Of a DNA stretch of 64,000 bases, positions 16,544 through 24,301 are shown piece after piece. Positions within the stretch are counted from its first letter, which is position 1; each line of letters opens with the position of its first letter. The notes under the pieces are model-generated. The model did not search any database and was not told where the DNA came from. It saw nothing but the letters and a program-made list of their open reading frames with translations. Origin of the DNA: JALOAT01 sp041687015 (lineage in GTDB: Bacteria > Pseudomonadota > Gammaproteobacteria > Thiohalomonadales > Thiohalomonadaceae); the NCBI GenBank assembly GCA_041687015.1, contig JAWLCT010000009.1, positions 30,898 to 94,897 of the forward strand. Direction: 5' to 3'. A program made the position numbers and the translations under genes.

Positions 16544-17986
16544 TTATCTCTGGAGCAGGCGCTCCAGGTCAATGTGTGTCTCCACCGCATCCGCGAGCCG
16601 TTCGATATCCGCTTCGCGGCGCGCATGGTAGTCGGGGCTGACGGGTTCGGCCAGCCCGGCCCAGCGCAGCACCGCGTCGCACGCAGCGGGTGCTTCGAAC
16701 AGGCCGTGCAGATACGTGCCCATGACGTGTCCGTCCGCCGATACGGCGCCATCGGCTCCGTGGCCGAGTTGCGCGAACGGACGCACGCGATCCGCACCTT
16801 CCGTGACACCGGCATGGATTTCATAGCCGTGCACGGGCGCGTCGGCGAAGGCGAGTGTGCCCCGCACGTTGCGCAGTTGTTTTTCCGATTCAAGGGTGGT
16901 GTGCACATCCAGAAAACCGAAACCTGCACTCTCGCCCGGTGGGCCTTCGATGCCGAGCGGGTCGCACACGCTGTGGCCAAGCATCTGAAAGCCGCCACAG
17001 ATCCCGAGCAGCTTCCCGCCATAGCGCAGGTGCCTCTGCAAGGCGATGTCCCAGCCGTGGGCGCGCAGGTGATCGCAATCGGCGCGCACACTCTTGCTGC
17101 CGGGCAGGATCACCAAATCGCACGGCGGCAACGGCTGTTTGGGATCGGCGAACACCAGGTCCACCTGCGGGTGCAGGCGCAGGGGATCGAAATCCGTGTG
17201 ATTGCTGATGCGCGGCAGCACCAGGACCACCACGCGCAGACTTGCTGTGCCGGTGTTTTGCGTCGCTTCGATGGCGTCTTCGGCCTCCAGATGCAGGCCG
17301 TGCAGGAACGGGAGCACGCCCAGCACCGGTTTGCCCGTGTGCGCCTCCAGCCAGCGCAATCCCGGTTCCAGCAGGGCCAGGTCACCGCGAAAACGGTTGA
17401 TGACGAAGCCGATGACCCGCGCACGTTCGCTCTCCGAGAGCAGTGCCAGCGTGCCCACCAGGTGGGCGAACACACCGCCGCGATCGATATCGGCGATCAG
17501 AATCACCGGGCAGTCCACCGCTTCGGCGAAACCCATGTTGGCGATATCGCCCTCGCGCAGGTTGACTTCCGCCGGGCTGCCGGCGCCTTCCACCACCACC
17601 GCCTGGTAGCGGGCGCAAAGCCGCGCGAAGGACGCCAGCACCGCTTCACGCGCCAGGCGTTTGTAAGCGTGGTAGTCCACGGCATCCATGTTGGCCAGGG
17701 CACGGCCGTGCACGATCACCTGGGCGCCGACGTCCGTGGTGGGCTTGAGCAATACCGGATTCATGTCGGTGTGCGGCGCGAGGCCGCAGGCCTGTGCCTG
17801 GACCGCCTGGGCACGTCCGATTTCACCGCCATCGGCGGTCACGGCACTGTTGAGCGCCATGTTCTGCGGCTTGAAGGGGGCCACGCGCACACCGCGACGG
17901 GCCAGCACGCGACACAGCCCGGCCACCAGCGTGCTCTTGCCGGCATCGGACGTGGTGCCTTGCACCATGAACGTGAACGTCTTCAC
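16544..17986 (-). CDS. cobQ: Cobyric acid synthase
   Basis: A 480-residue amidotransferase that amidates four carboxyls of adenosylcobyrinic acid diamide. The N-terminal synthetase domain has MVQGTTSDAGKS (P-loop-like) and FKPQNMALNS. The C-terminal class I-like glutaminase domain has LPGSKSV, the nucleophile Cys in GICGGFQMLG, and the His in GTYLHGLF. I chose the GTG at 17986, which overlaps the btuF stop (GTGA). The frame extends to 18025, and an ATG lies at 17968. The enzyme works with CobU/T/S encoded next to it, but the ring-forming pathway and CobD/CbiB are not in this window. Confidence 0.92.
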   Translation of the reverse strand: MKTFTFMVQGTTSDAGKSTLVAGLCRVLARRGVRVAPFKPQNMALNSAVTADGGEIGRAQAVQAQACGLAPHTDMNPVLLKPTTDVGAQVIVHGRALANMDAVDYHAYKRLAREAVLASFARLCARYQAVVVEGAGSPAEVNLREGDIANMGFAEAVDCPVILIADIDRGGVFAHLVGTLALLSESERARVIGFVINRFRGDLALLEPGLRWLEAHTGKPVLGVLPFLHGLHLEAEDAIEATQNTGTASLRVVVLVLPRISNHTDFDPLRLHPQVDLVFADPKQPLPPCDLVILPGSKSVRADCDHLRAHGWDIALQRHLRYGGKLLGICGGFQMLGHSVCDPLGIEGPPGESAGFGFLDVHTTLESEKQLRNVRGTLAFADAPVHGYEIHAGVTEGADRVRPFAQLGHGADGAVSADGHVMGTYLHGLFEAPAACDAVLRWAGLAEPVSPDYHARREADIERLADAVETHIDLERLLQR

Positions 17987-18861
17987 TGCCCGCGTTCCCT
18001 GCGCACGGAATCCAATGCGTGACACAGGCGCTCCGCGCCATCGAGCAGGCGCGGCGTGGGCCGTTGCAGCAGGTCCGGCGGTATGAAGAACAGGTTTTCA
18101 GCGCGCACCGCCTGCAGTTGCGGCCAGCGCCGCCAGTCGTCCAGCCACTCCGGGCGTTCCTCGGCCATGCCACTGGCCACGATGGCCTCCGGATCGGCGG
18201 CCAGTACCGCTTCCACATCGATGCTGGGGGCGAGTGCATCGACGTTCGAGAACACGTTCTGGCCGCCGCAGATCTCAATCATGTGCGTCACCAGGTGCGG
18301 GCCGCCCACGGTCATGAGCGGCCGATGCCAGACCTGATAGAACACCGACACGGTGGACTTGCCTGCGTACGACGATCGCAGGCGCGCGAGGCGATCGCGT
18401 AGTGCGGCGGTGGTTGCCCTGGCGTTCGCATCGGTGCCCGCGAGCGCACCCAGCCCTTCGATGTTGCGCAGCACGTCCTCGAAGCGGCGCGACTCAGTGA
18501 CGTAGACCGTGAGCCCGAGCTTGCGCAGGCGTTCCAGGGCCCCGGGCCCGTTACCGCTGTACCAGCCCACCACGAGATCCGGCTTGAGGGCAAGGATGCG
18601 TTCCACATCGAAGGCCGTGTAGGACCCCACACGCGGAAGGGCGCTGGCCGCTGCCGGGTAGTCGCTGTACTCCACGGCGCCCACCACGCGTTCACCGGCC
18701 CCGGCGGCAAATAACAACTCCGTCCCGTGAGGCGACAGACTCACAATACGTTCCGCGGGCGTTGCCAGTCGCAGCTCGCGGCCGCGATCGTCACGCACCA
18801 CGATGTCCGCAACCGCTGCGTGGGCGAACAGCCAAACCAGTGCGGCGATCAATCCACGCAT
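17983..18861 (-). CDS. btuF: BtuF-like periplasmic cobalamin/cobinamide-binding protein
   Basis: A 292-residue class III substrate-binding protein with a cleavable signal peptide (MRGLIAALVWLFAHAAVA). Fold elements include RIVSLSPHGTELLFAAGAGERVVG, VGSYTAFDVERILALKPDLVV and a C-terminal lobe with SIDVEAVLAADPEAIV, all typical of BtuF. The ATG at 18861 has GGAGGGAGG upstream. The gene lies between btuM and cobQ in the B12 locus, which supports a corrinoid ligand over iron-siderophore. No btuC or btuD is present here, so its membrane partner is unclear. Confidence 0.88.
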   Translation of the reverse strand: MRGLIAALVWLFAHAAVADIVVRDDRGRELRLATPAERIVSLSPHGTELLFAAGAGERVVGAVEYSDYPAAASALPRVGSYTAFDVERILALKPDLVVGWYSGNGPGALERLRKLGLTVYVTESRRFEDVLRNIEGLGALAGTDANARATTAALRDRLARLRSSYAGKSTVSVFYQVWHRPLMTVGGPHLVTHMIEICGGQNVFSNVDALAPSIDVEAVLAADPEAIVASGMAEERPEWLDDWRRWPQLQAVRAENLFFIPPDLLQRPTPRLLDGAERLCHALDSVRRERGQ

Positions 18862-18918
18862 GCCACTACCTCCCTCCGGCCGGTTCCACCGCACGCTGTT
18901 CGCTCTGCAAGCGCGGGC

Positions 18919-18953
18919 GGCCGTGAGCGGATACAGCGCGGTCGCTCACGGCC
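18919..18953 (-). other. Hairpin across the btuM stop codon
   Basis: GGCCGTGAGCG and CGCTCACGGCC form a perfect 11-base-pair stem with a 13-base loop, overlapping the end of btuM and followed by btuF. There is no T tract on the minus-strand side, so it is not a standard intrinsic terminator. It may stabilise or partially attenuate the btuB-btuM message. Confidence 0.45.
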
Positions 18954-19524
18954 GTTGCGCGCCTCTGAACGCTTTGTGTTCGCTGGCCAAGGTGAATCCG
19001 ATATGGACGATTGCAGCGACACCCAGGTACACGGCAACCCCCTCCAGCTGGCCCGGAAAATAGTGCATGAGGCGTTCACCAAACTCGGCGAACGTCGGCG
19101 CGACGAAGCGCCCCGAGAAGAAGTAAAACCCACCGCTGGAGAGCAGTTCCGAAACCAGCGTGCCGGTGAATGCTGCGGCCACGAAAGTCACGATGGCCGG
19201 GGGCGCAAACCGGTAACGCGCCGCAAACCAGCGTCCTGCCATGAACAGCGCGCCGTAGGCGGGCAACAGAAAACCGTAAGCGGGACTGACACAGAAGTCG
19301 CTGACGCCGCCCCAGCTGATGGCGACGACATCGCTGAGTGCGGCGACACCAAGTAGGCCGGTAAACGTCCAGCCGCGCAGCAGATAGAAACCGGCCAGGA
19401 AAAAGACCGCCCAGGAGGCGTCGGGCAGGTGGTTGAGGTCTGCAAAATGGTGGCTGCGCGTCGCGGCCATGGCGGTGGCAAGCGTGAGGCCGATAAGTAC
19501 GCGCTGGTGAAATGACGTAGGCAT
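18946..19524 (-). CDS. btuM: BtuM, solitary ECF-type vitamin B12 transporter with cobalt-binding Cys
   Basis: A 192-residue protein with about six membrane helices. The segments HFADLNHLPDASWAVFFLAG and GGVSDFCVSPAYGFLLPAY match what I recall of BtuM, an ECF S-component-like B12 transporter. Its conserved Cys, here residue 78 in SDFCVSP, coordinates the cobalt and supports reductive decyanation of cyanocobalamin. I chose the second ATG (19524) because AAGGAG lies six bases upstream, and that site is itself inside the codons following an ATG at 19542. It is directly downstream of btuB under the cobalamin riboswitch. No EcfT/EcfA genes are nearby. Confidence 0.82.
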   Translation of the reverse strand: MPTSFHQRVLIGLTLATAMAATRSHHFADLNHLPDASWAVFFLAGFYLLRGWTFTGLLGVAALSDVVAISWGGVSDFCVSPAYGFLLPAYGALFMAGRWFAARYRFAPPAIVTFVAAAFTGTLVSELLSSGGFYFFSGRFVAPTFAEFGERLMHYFPGQLEGVAVYLGVAAIVHIGFTLASEHKAFRGAQRP

Positions 19525-19543
19525 CTGAAACTCCTTTTTCATG

Positions 19544-21352
19544 TCAAGGACGCCAGGCGAGGGTCAGGTAGTAGCTACGCTCCGGTTGAGCGTAACCGGC
19601 GGCAGTCTGGTAGTCCTGATCGAAGACGTTCTCGATGCGGGCACCGAGGCGCCAGTCATGCGCCACGGCATAGTCGGCACGCAGGTCGAGGGTGGCGTAG
19701 CCGGCGAGTTCCTGTGTGTTGTCCGGGTCGTCGTAGCGGTCTCCCTCGGCAATCAGGGTTGCGCCCAGGCCGAAGCTGTCGAAAACGCGGTCCGTATCCA
19801 CACGCAGCGCCTCGCGCGAGCGGCGCGCCAATACGTTGCCCGTCGCCTCATCGCGCGGGTCCAGCACGGTGATCGCCACACGGGTTGCCCACCCGGCCAG
19901 ATCCCCGCTCAGCGCCAGTTCGATGCCATCGATGCGGGCACGATTGACATTGACCGGCTGCCAGACATCGTTCAGCCAATCCGCGTCGGTGCAATTGACC
20001 GTGCAGGCCCAGGTGATCAGGTTATTCAGGTCGGTCCGGAACAGGCGCAGGTCGAGCCGCATCGGTCCCGTCAGCGTCTGGAGACCGATTTCCGTAGAGC
20101 TGGCGGTTTCCGGTTCCAGGTCGGGATTGCCCACAAACGGCCAGTAAAGATCGTTGAAGCTGGGCGCGTTGAAGGCGGTACCGTAGGCGGCGGTGACACG
20201 CAAACCGTCACCGAAACCCATGCCCCAGGCGAGATTGCCGGTGCGGTGGTAGCCGAACTGCTCGTTATCGTCGCCGCGCATAGCCAGTTGGAGATCGTGA
20301 GCGCCGAAAGCGGTCCTGTATTGGGTGAACAAACCCCGGTTGATGCGGCTGTCCACGTCATACGCTTCGGTACTGTCGACCTGATCCGCCTGGTAGTCGA
20401 AGCCGAGGGTCAGCAAATGATCGCCCAGGCTGAAGTCGTTCTGTAGCGAGGCACTGTCGCGCTGCGTGTCGAAACGTGTGGAAAAGACACCGTCCTTCAA
20501 GTTGTCCGAGTCATCCCGCGAGCGGCCGGCGGTCAGCGCCGCGTGCCAGAAGTCGGCTATCTCGTAACCAAGGCGGCCACCCACCACCTCGATGGAGGAT
20601 TCGGTCTCGTTTTGGTAGGTCCCGTCATAGTCGTTTTCCGATTCGCTCCGAAACGCGTGCAGTTCCATGTCCAGCCCCGAGGCAAAGGCGTGGCCTGCAC
20701 GCACGCTCGCGGAACGGGACAGGTAGCCATCGTCATCCGGTTCCGCCGGCAAATAGGCGTCGAAGCCGTCGGTCGCCACACCCTGCACCTGCACGCTGTA
20801 CCAGCTGGCGCCGTGTCTGCCGTTCACGCCCGCACTGGCCTCCCGCGTGCCGTAACTGCCCACGGTGAGGCTCGCGTTGGGATTCAAGCCGTCCTCGGGA
20901 CGCCGGGTGAAGATCTGGATCACGCCGCCGATGGCCTCGGAGCCGTAGAGACTGGAGCGGGGTCCGCGCACGATTTCGATGCGTTCGATTTGCGCGGCGG
21001 GAATATCCTGCAGGGCGACCTGGCCGTTGGTGGCGCTGCCCACCTTGATGCCGTCCACCAGCACCAGGGTGTGGTTGGACGCCGTGCCGCGCAGCATCAG
21101 GTTGGTGAGTTTGCCGCGACCGCCGTTGACGTCCAGCGAAACGCCGGGCGTGGCGCGCAAGAGGTCACTCAGGCTTTGCGACTGGCTGCGCTCGATGTCC
21201 GTGCGTTCGATGACGGTGACCGGCGCCAGGGATTCGTCGGCGGTCTCGGCCACACGACTGGCAGTGACGATGATGGGGGAGGCGGATTCCACGGCATGCA
21301 CCGTTGACAGGGCGCACAGCAGCCCCACCGCCGTCAGGGGACGGAAATTCAT
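19544..21352 (-). CDS. btuB: TonB-dependent vitamin B12 receptor
   Basis: A 602-residue outer-membrane receptor. A signal peptide (MNFRPLTAVGLLCALSTVHA) precedes a TonB box-like segment (PIIVTASR). The plug domain follows, with SLSDLLRATPGV, LMLRGTASNHTLVLVDGIKV and ERIEIVRGPRSSLYGSEAIGG, and then a 22-strand-type barrel ending in aromatic-rich LTLAWRP. Small size and the TASR...DLLRATPGV pattern are BtuB-like. The ATG at 21352 has GAGGAG upstream. It is the first gene after a cobalamin riboswitch, so B12 should repress it. It needs a TonB-ExbBD complex; the ExbBD-like genes further along probably serve another purpose. Confidence 0.93.
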   Translation of the reverse strand: MNFRPLTAVGLLCALSTVHAVESASPIIVTASRVAETADESLAPVTVIERTDIERSQSQSLSDLLRATPGVSLDVNGGRGKLTNLMLRGTASNHTLVLVDGIKVGSATNGQVALQDIPAAQIERIEIVRGPRSSLYGSEAIGGVIQIFTRRPEDGLNPNASLTVGSYGTREASAGVNGRHGASWYSVQVQGVATDGFDAYLPAEPDDDGYLSRSASVRAGHAFASGLDMELHAFRSESENDYDGTYQNETESSIEVVGGRLGYEIADFWHAALTAGRSRDDSDNLKDGVFSTRFDTQRDSASLQNDFSLGDHLLTLGFDYQADQVDSTEAYDVDSRINRGLFTQYRTAFGAHDLQLAMRGDDNEQFGYHRTGNLAWGMGFGDGLRVTAAYGTAFNAPSFNDLYWPFVGNPDLEPETASSTEIGLQTLTGPMRLDLRLFRTDLNNLITWACTVNCTDADWLNDVWQPVNVNRARIDGIELALSGDLAGWATRVAITVLDPRDEATGNVLARRSREALRVDTDRVFDSFGLGATLIAEGDRYDDPDNTQELAGYATLDLRADYAVAHDWRLGARIENVFDQDYQTAAGYAQPERSYYLTLAWRP

Positions 21353-21480
21353 TGCTTGTTCTCCTCGCGCACACCCGCGCGATACGGGATTTCGTCGAAG
21401 CGGAAGCGGAGGAGATGGACGGGGCAGGCGGGCTGTCGCGTCGTGGTATCGCCCTCCGCAATACCGCCGTTGATGCGACA

Positions 21481-21666
21481 GGCCGGTCTCCGGGCTTACG
21501 AGCGGGCTATCCCGAGGTCTGCGCCTTCCCATGCCGTGGGCACAGTGGCGTCGTGCAGACCTTCGACTCGTCTACCGTTGCGGGGGCAGCGCCGGCATGG
21601 CTCCAAAGAGCGCACCGGCTTCCCGTTTAACCCCTCGGGCGGATGCCCTCGGGGAACCTGTAGCGG
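21481..21666 (-). promoter_or_regulatory. Cobalamin (AdoCbl) riboswitch
   Basis: Read on the minus strand, the region has the conserved blocks in order: GGGAAGCCGGTG, then GCCGGCGCTGCCCCCGCAAC, then GCCACTG, GGGAAGGC, and the B12-box AGCCCGGAGACCGGCC (21481-21496). It sits about 130 bases upstream of btuB. The 5' leader between it and btuB (21353-21480) holds no other feature I can support. Confidence 0.95.
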
Positions 21667-21890
21667 GGCGGGACTTTAGCGGCCCGGGCGGGGCAAGGTC
21701 AAGCAACCGCACGCCCGCGACTCATCGGGACCAGATGCCCGACGTGGGCGCTGCGATGGGAACCGGTTCATGGAAACCGCCAAAATGAGGTGGCACTTTC
21801 CCGAAGTGTGCAGTGTTCGTCGGTTTTGCGCTAACGGTAACCTTTAGACTTCGCTAGCTTTTTTCTTGTAGCTAGGGCTAGGGAATCGTT

Positions 21891-22418
21891 ATGGGGCCGG
21901 TTTTCAGACGCGTCGTGGCATGCCTGATTGGCTGGGTGCTGGTCGCCCCCGGCTGGGCAGCGCCCGGTGTCAGGGAGCAGATGAAGGGCCTCGATGAGCA
22001 GGTGCAGGACATCAAAACCGACGTGCTGGCGATTGCGGCGGAGCTCAATCGCCTGGAAGAGAAACTGCTCTATCCCTCGGGCACGCAGGTGTCCCTGTTC
22101 GTTTCGCTGGCGAGCGGCGAGGGGTTTCGCCTCGACGCCATCGACATTCAGCTGGACGGCAAGGAGGTCGCTCATCATCTCTACACCTTCAAGGAACTGG
22201 AAGCGCTGCAAAAAGGCGGTGTCCAGCGTGTTTATACCGGCAACATCACCACGGGCACCCATGCCTTGCAGGTGAGTGTCATCGGCAAATCGGAAGGTGG
22301 CAGTGATTATCGTCACACCACCACCGCCAACATCGAGAAGGGTATCGGCCCGAAACTGGTGGAGATCCGATTGGCCGGCCCCGGGTCGGGCCCTGGCATC
22401 GACGTCAGGGAGCGGTAG
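21891..22418 (+). CDS. Exported protein with coiled coil, first gene of the Glt-like cluster
   Basis: A 175-residue protein with a signal peptide (residues 1-23, ending GWA), a short coiled coil (about 27-58) and a beta-rich C-terminal part (ALQVSVIG, VEIRLAG). I do not recognise a named family. It is divergent from the B12 locus and begins the run of nine genes; the next GTG follows its stop by two bases. The region 21667-21890 must hold both divergent promoters; a small inverted repeat (GCTAGC...TAGCTAG-like) lies near 21853-21876. A periplasmic scaffold role is inferred from its company. Confidence 0.75.
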   Translation: MGPVFRRVVACLIGWVLVAPGWAAPGVREQMKGLDEQVQDIKTDVLAIAAELNRLEEKLLYPSGTQVSLFVSLASGEGFRLDAIDIQLDGKEVAHHLYTFKELEALQKGGVQRVYTGNITTGTHALQVSVIGKSEGGSDYRHTTTANIEKGIGPKLVEIRLAGPGSGPGIDVRER

Positions 22419-22420
22419 CC

Positions 22421-24301
22421 GTGAATCGGGTGCGCCGTTGCATTTACGGCGGCATGTTGCTGTGCCTTCCCGCCATGACCTCCGCCAGCGGCGGACTGAA
22501 GGACCTGCACTTTGGGGAAGCGCTGTATTACGCGCGCCAGGGCGAATGGTTCTCCGCCATCGCGCGGCTGGACCACGAACTGGTCCAGTACCACGACCTG
22601 GACGAACCGCAGCTTGATTCCCTGCACTTCCACATCAACGATGCGGAGTTCTCGGTGGGTGACTTCGAGCTGTCCTATCGCATGCACAACCGCGCCGGGC
22701 GCGCCATCAAGGCCGTGCTCGAAGCCAACGTGGCGCCCGCTGTGCGCAACGAAGCCGCGTATCGACTGGCAAAACTGCACTTCCAGAAAGCGCAGCCGGC
22801 TCAGGCACTGCACGCGCTGGAGCGCATCGATGGACCGGTGCCCGACAGCATTCGCGACGATCTCGCCTTCCTGCGTGCGCAGGTGTACCTCGCAAATGGC
22901 CGTTTTTCCGAAGCCATCGCCCTGCTCGAAAAGCTCCGCGGTGCGGAAGCCTATCGAGGCTTTGTCGAATACAACCTGGGCATTGCGCTGTTTCTGGCCG
23001 GCCGGCAGGAACAGGCGGTCATGCAACTGGCCAGGGCCGGTGAAGTCGCGGGTGCGGACGCGGCCTCGCAGGCCATCCGCGACAAGGCCAATTTCGTGCT
23101 GGGGAGCCGCTTGCTGGAAGACGAACGCTTCGCCCAGGCCGTGCAATATCTCGATCGCGTGCGTCTCAAGGGCCCGTTTTCCAACCGGGCATTGCTCAGC
23201 GCCGGTTGGGCCAGTGCCTCTCAGGAACAGTATGACCGGGCGCTGGTGCCGTGGACCCTGCTCGCGGGCCGCAACGTGACCGATCGGGCCGTCCAGGAGG
23301 CCTTGCTTGCCGTGCCTTACGCCTACGGCAAACTCGATGTTCACGGCAAGGCGGCACTGCTGTACGGGAGCGCTCTGGAGGCTTTCGGCAAGGAGCTGTC
23401 GCGGCTCGATGCGTCCATCGTCAGCATCCGCGAAGGCCGGTTCCTCAAGGCGCTGGTGCGTGAGGAGCTGAAGCAGGACAGCAACTGGGTGATCAAGCTG
23501 CGTGAACTGCCCGACGCGCCCGAGACCTGGTACCTCACCGAGTTGCTGGCCTCGCACGATTTCCAGGAATCACTTAAGAACTATCTGGATCTCGAGGCGC
23601 TGCGCAAGAAGACCGCCGCCTGGGCCGGACATCTGGCGGCTTACGAAGAGGTCATCGCCCTCAGACGCGCCTACTACCAGCCGTTGCTGCCGGCGATCGA
23701 TCGTCAATTCCGTCTCCTCGATTCACAACGCAAGCTGCGCCTGGAGCAGCGTGATCACCTGAACCAACGCCTGCAATCCCTGCTGGTCATGCCGCGCCCC
23801 GAGCTGCTGATTACGGCCGAGGAGCGCCAGGTCAGTGAACGCCTTGTGCGCATGGAACAGGGCATCGACCGCAGACGGGCGGATGCGGCGCCGGTGCTGG
23901 CGCGCATCCACCGGTTGAAAGGGGTGTTGCACTGGAACATCCATACCGATTACCACCGCCGTCTCACCGAGGCGTACACCCATCTGCGTGAATTGGATCA
24001 GGCGATCCAACGGCTCGATGAAATCTATGCCTCGTTCGTGCGTACCCGCCAGGCGGCTACGCAAAGTTATGAGGGTTATGAAGACACCCTGCGCAGACTG
24101 AAGGCCCGCGCCGTGCGGGCACAGGAAACCATCACACGTCTCATGGCCCGCCAGGGCAGCCTCATGGAAGCCATGGCCATCGAGGAGTTGGATCGTCGCC
24201 GTCAGCGCCTTGAGGAATACCAGGTGAAGGCCCGGTTCGCACTGGCCGACAGCTACGACCGCGCCACGGGCAAGCAGGGCACGGAGGCCGTAGCGCCATG
24301 A
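22421..24301 (+). CDS. Periplasmic TPR/coiled-coil protein (GltE-like position)
   Basis: A 626-residue exported protein with a GTG start and a short signal peptide (ending TSASG). The first ~330 residues are tandem TPR-like helices (EALYYARQGEWFSAIARLDHE, AYRLAKLHFQKAQPAQALHALE, FLRAQVYLANGRFSEAI and similar). The C-terminal half is long helical coiled coil rich in Arg, Glu, Leu and Gln. No enzyme motif is present. Its stop overlaps the ATG of the next gene (ATGA). TPR proteins of this kind accompany AglRQS-type motors in Myxococcus (GltC, GltD, GltE); assigning it to one of these is inference from size and context. Confidence 0.85.
   Translation: MNRVRRCIYGGMLLCLPAMTSASGGLKDLHFGEALYYARQGEWFSAIARLDHELVQYHDLDEPQLDSLHFHINDAEFSVGDFELSYRMHNRAGRAIKAVLEANVAPAVRNEAAYRLAKLHFQKAQPAQALHALERIDGPVPDSIRDDLAFLRAQVYLANGRFSEAIALLEKLRGAEAYRGFVEYNLGIALFLAGRQEQAVMQLARAGEVAGADAASQAIRDKANFVLGSRLLEDERFAQAVQYLDRVRLKGPFSNRALLSAGWASASQEQYDRALVPWTLLAGRNVTDRAVQEALLAVPYAYGKLDVHGKAALLYGSALEAFGKELSRLDASIVSIREGRFLKALVREELKQDSNWVIKLRELPDAPETWYLTELLASHDFQESLKNYLDLEALRKKTAAWAGHLAAYEEVIALRRAYYQPLLPAIDRQFRLLDSQRKLRLEQRDHLNQRLQSLLVMPRPELLITAEERQVSERLVRMEQGIDRRRADAAPVLARIHRLKGVLHWNIHTDYHRRLTEAYTHLRELDQAIQRLDEIYASFVRTRQAATQSYEGYEDTLRRLKARAVRAQETITRLMARQGSLMEAMAIEELDRRRQRLEEYQVKARFALADSYDRATGKQGTEAVAP

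Noticed and set aside
16376..18022. 548-codon plus-strand frame opposite cobQ
   Set aside because: It is a shadow of cobQ in a GC-rich genome; its His/Gln/Arg-rich composition has no family match.
18919..18953. Intrinsic terminator after btuM
   Set aside because: The hairpin is strong but lacks a T tract on the transcript side, so I list it only as a hairpin.
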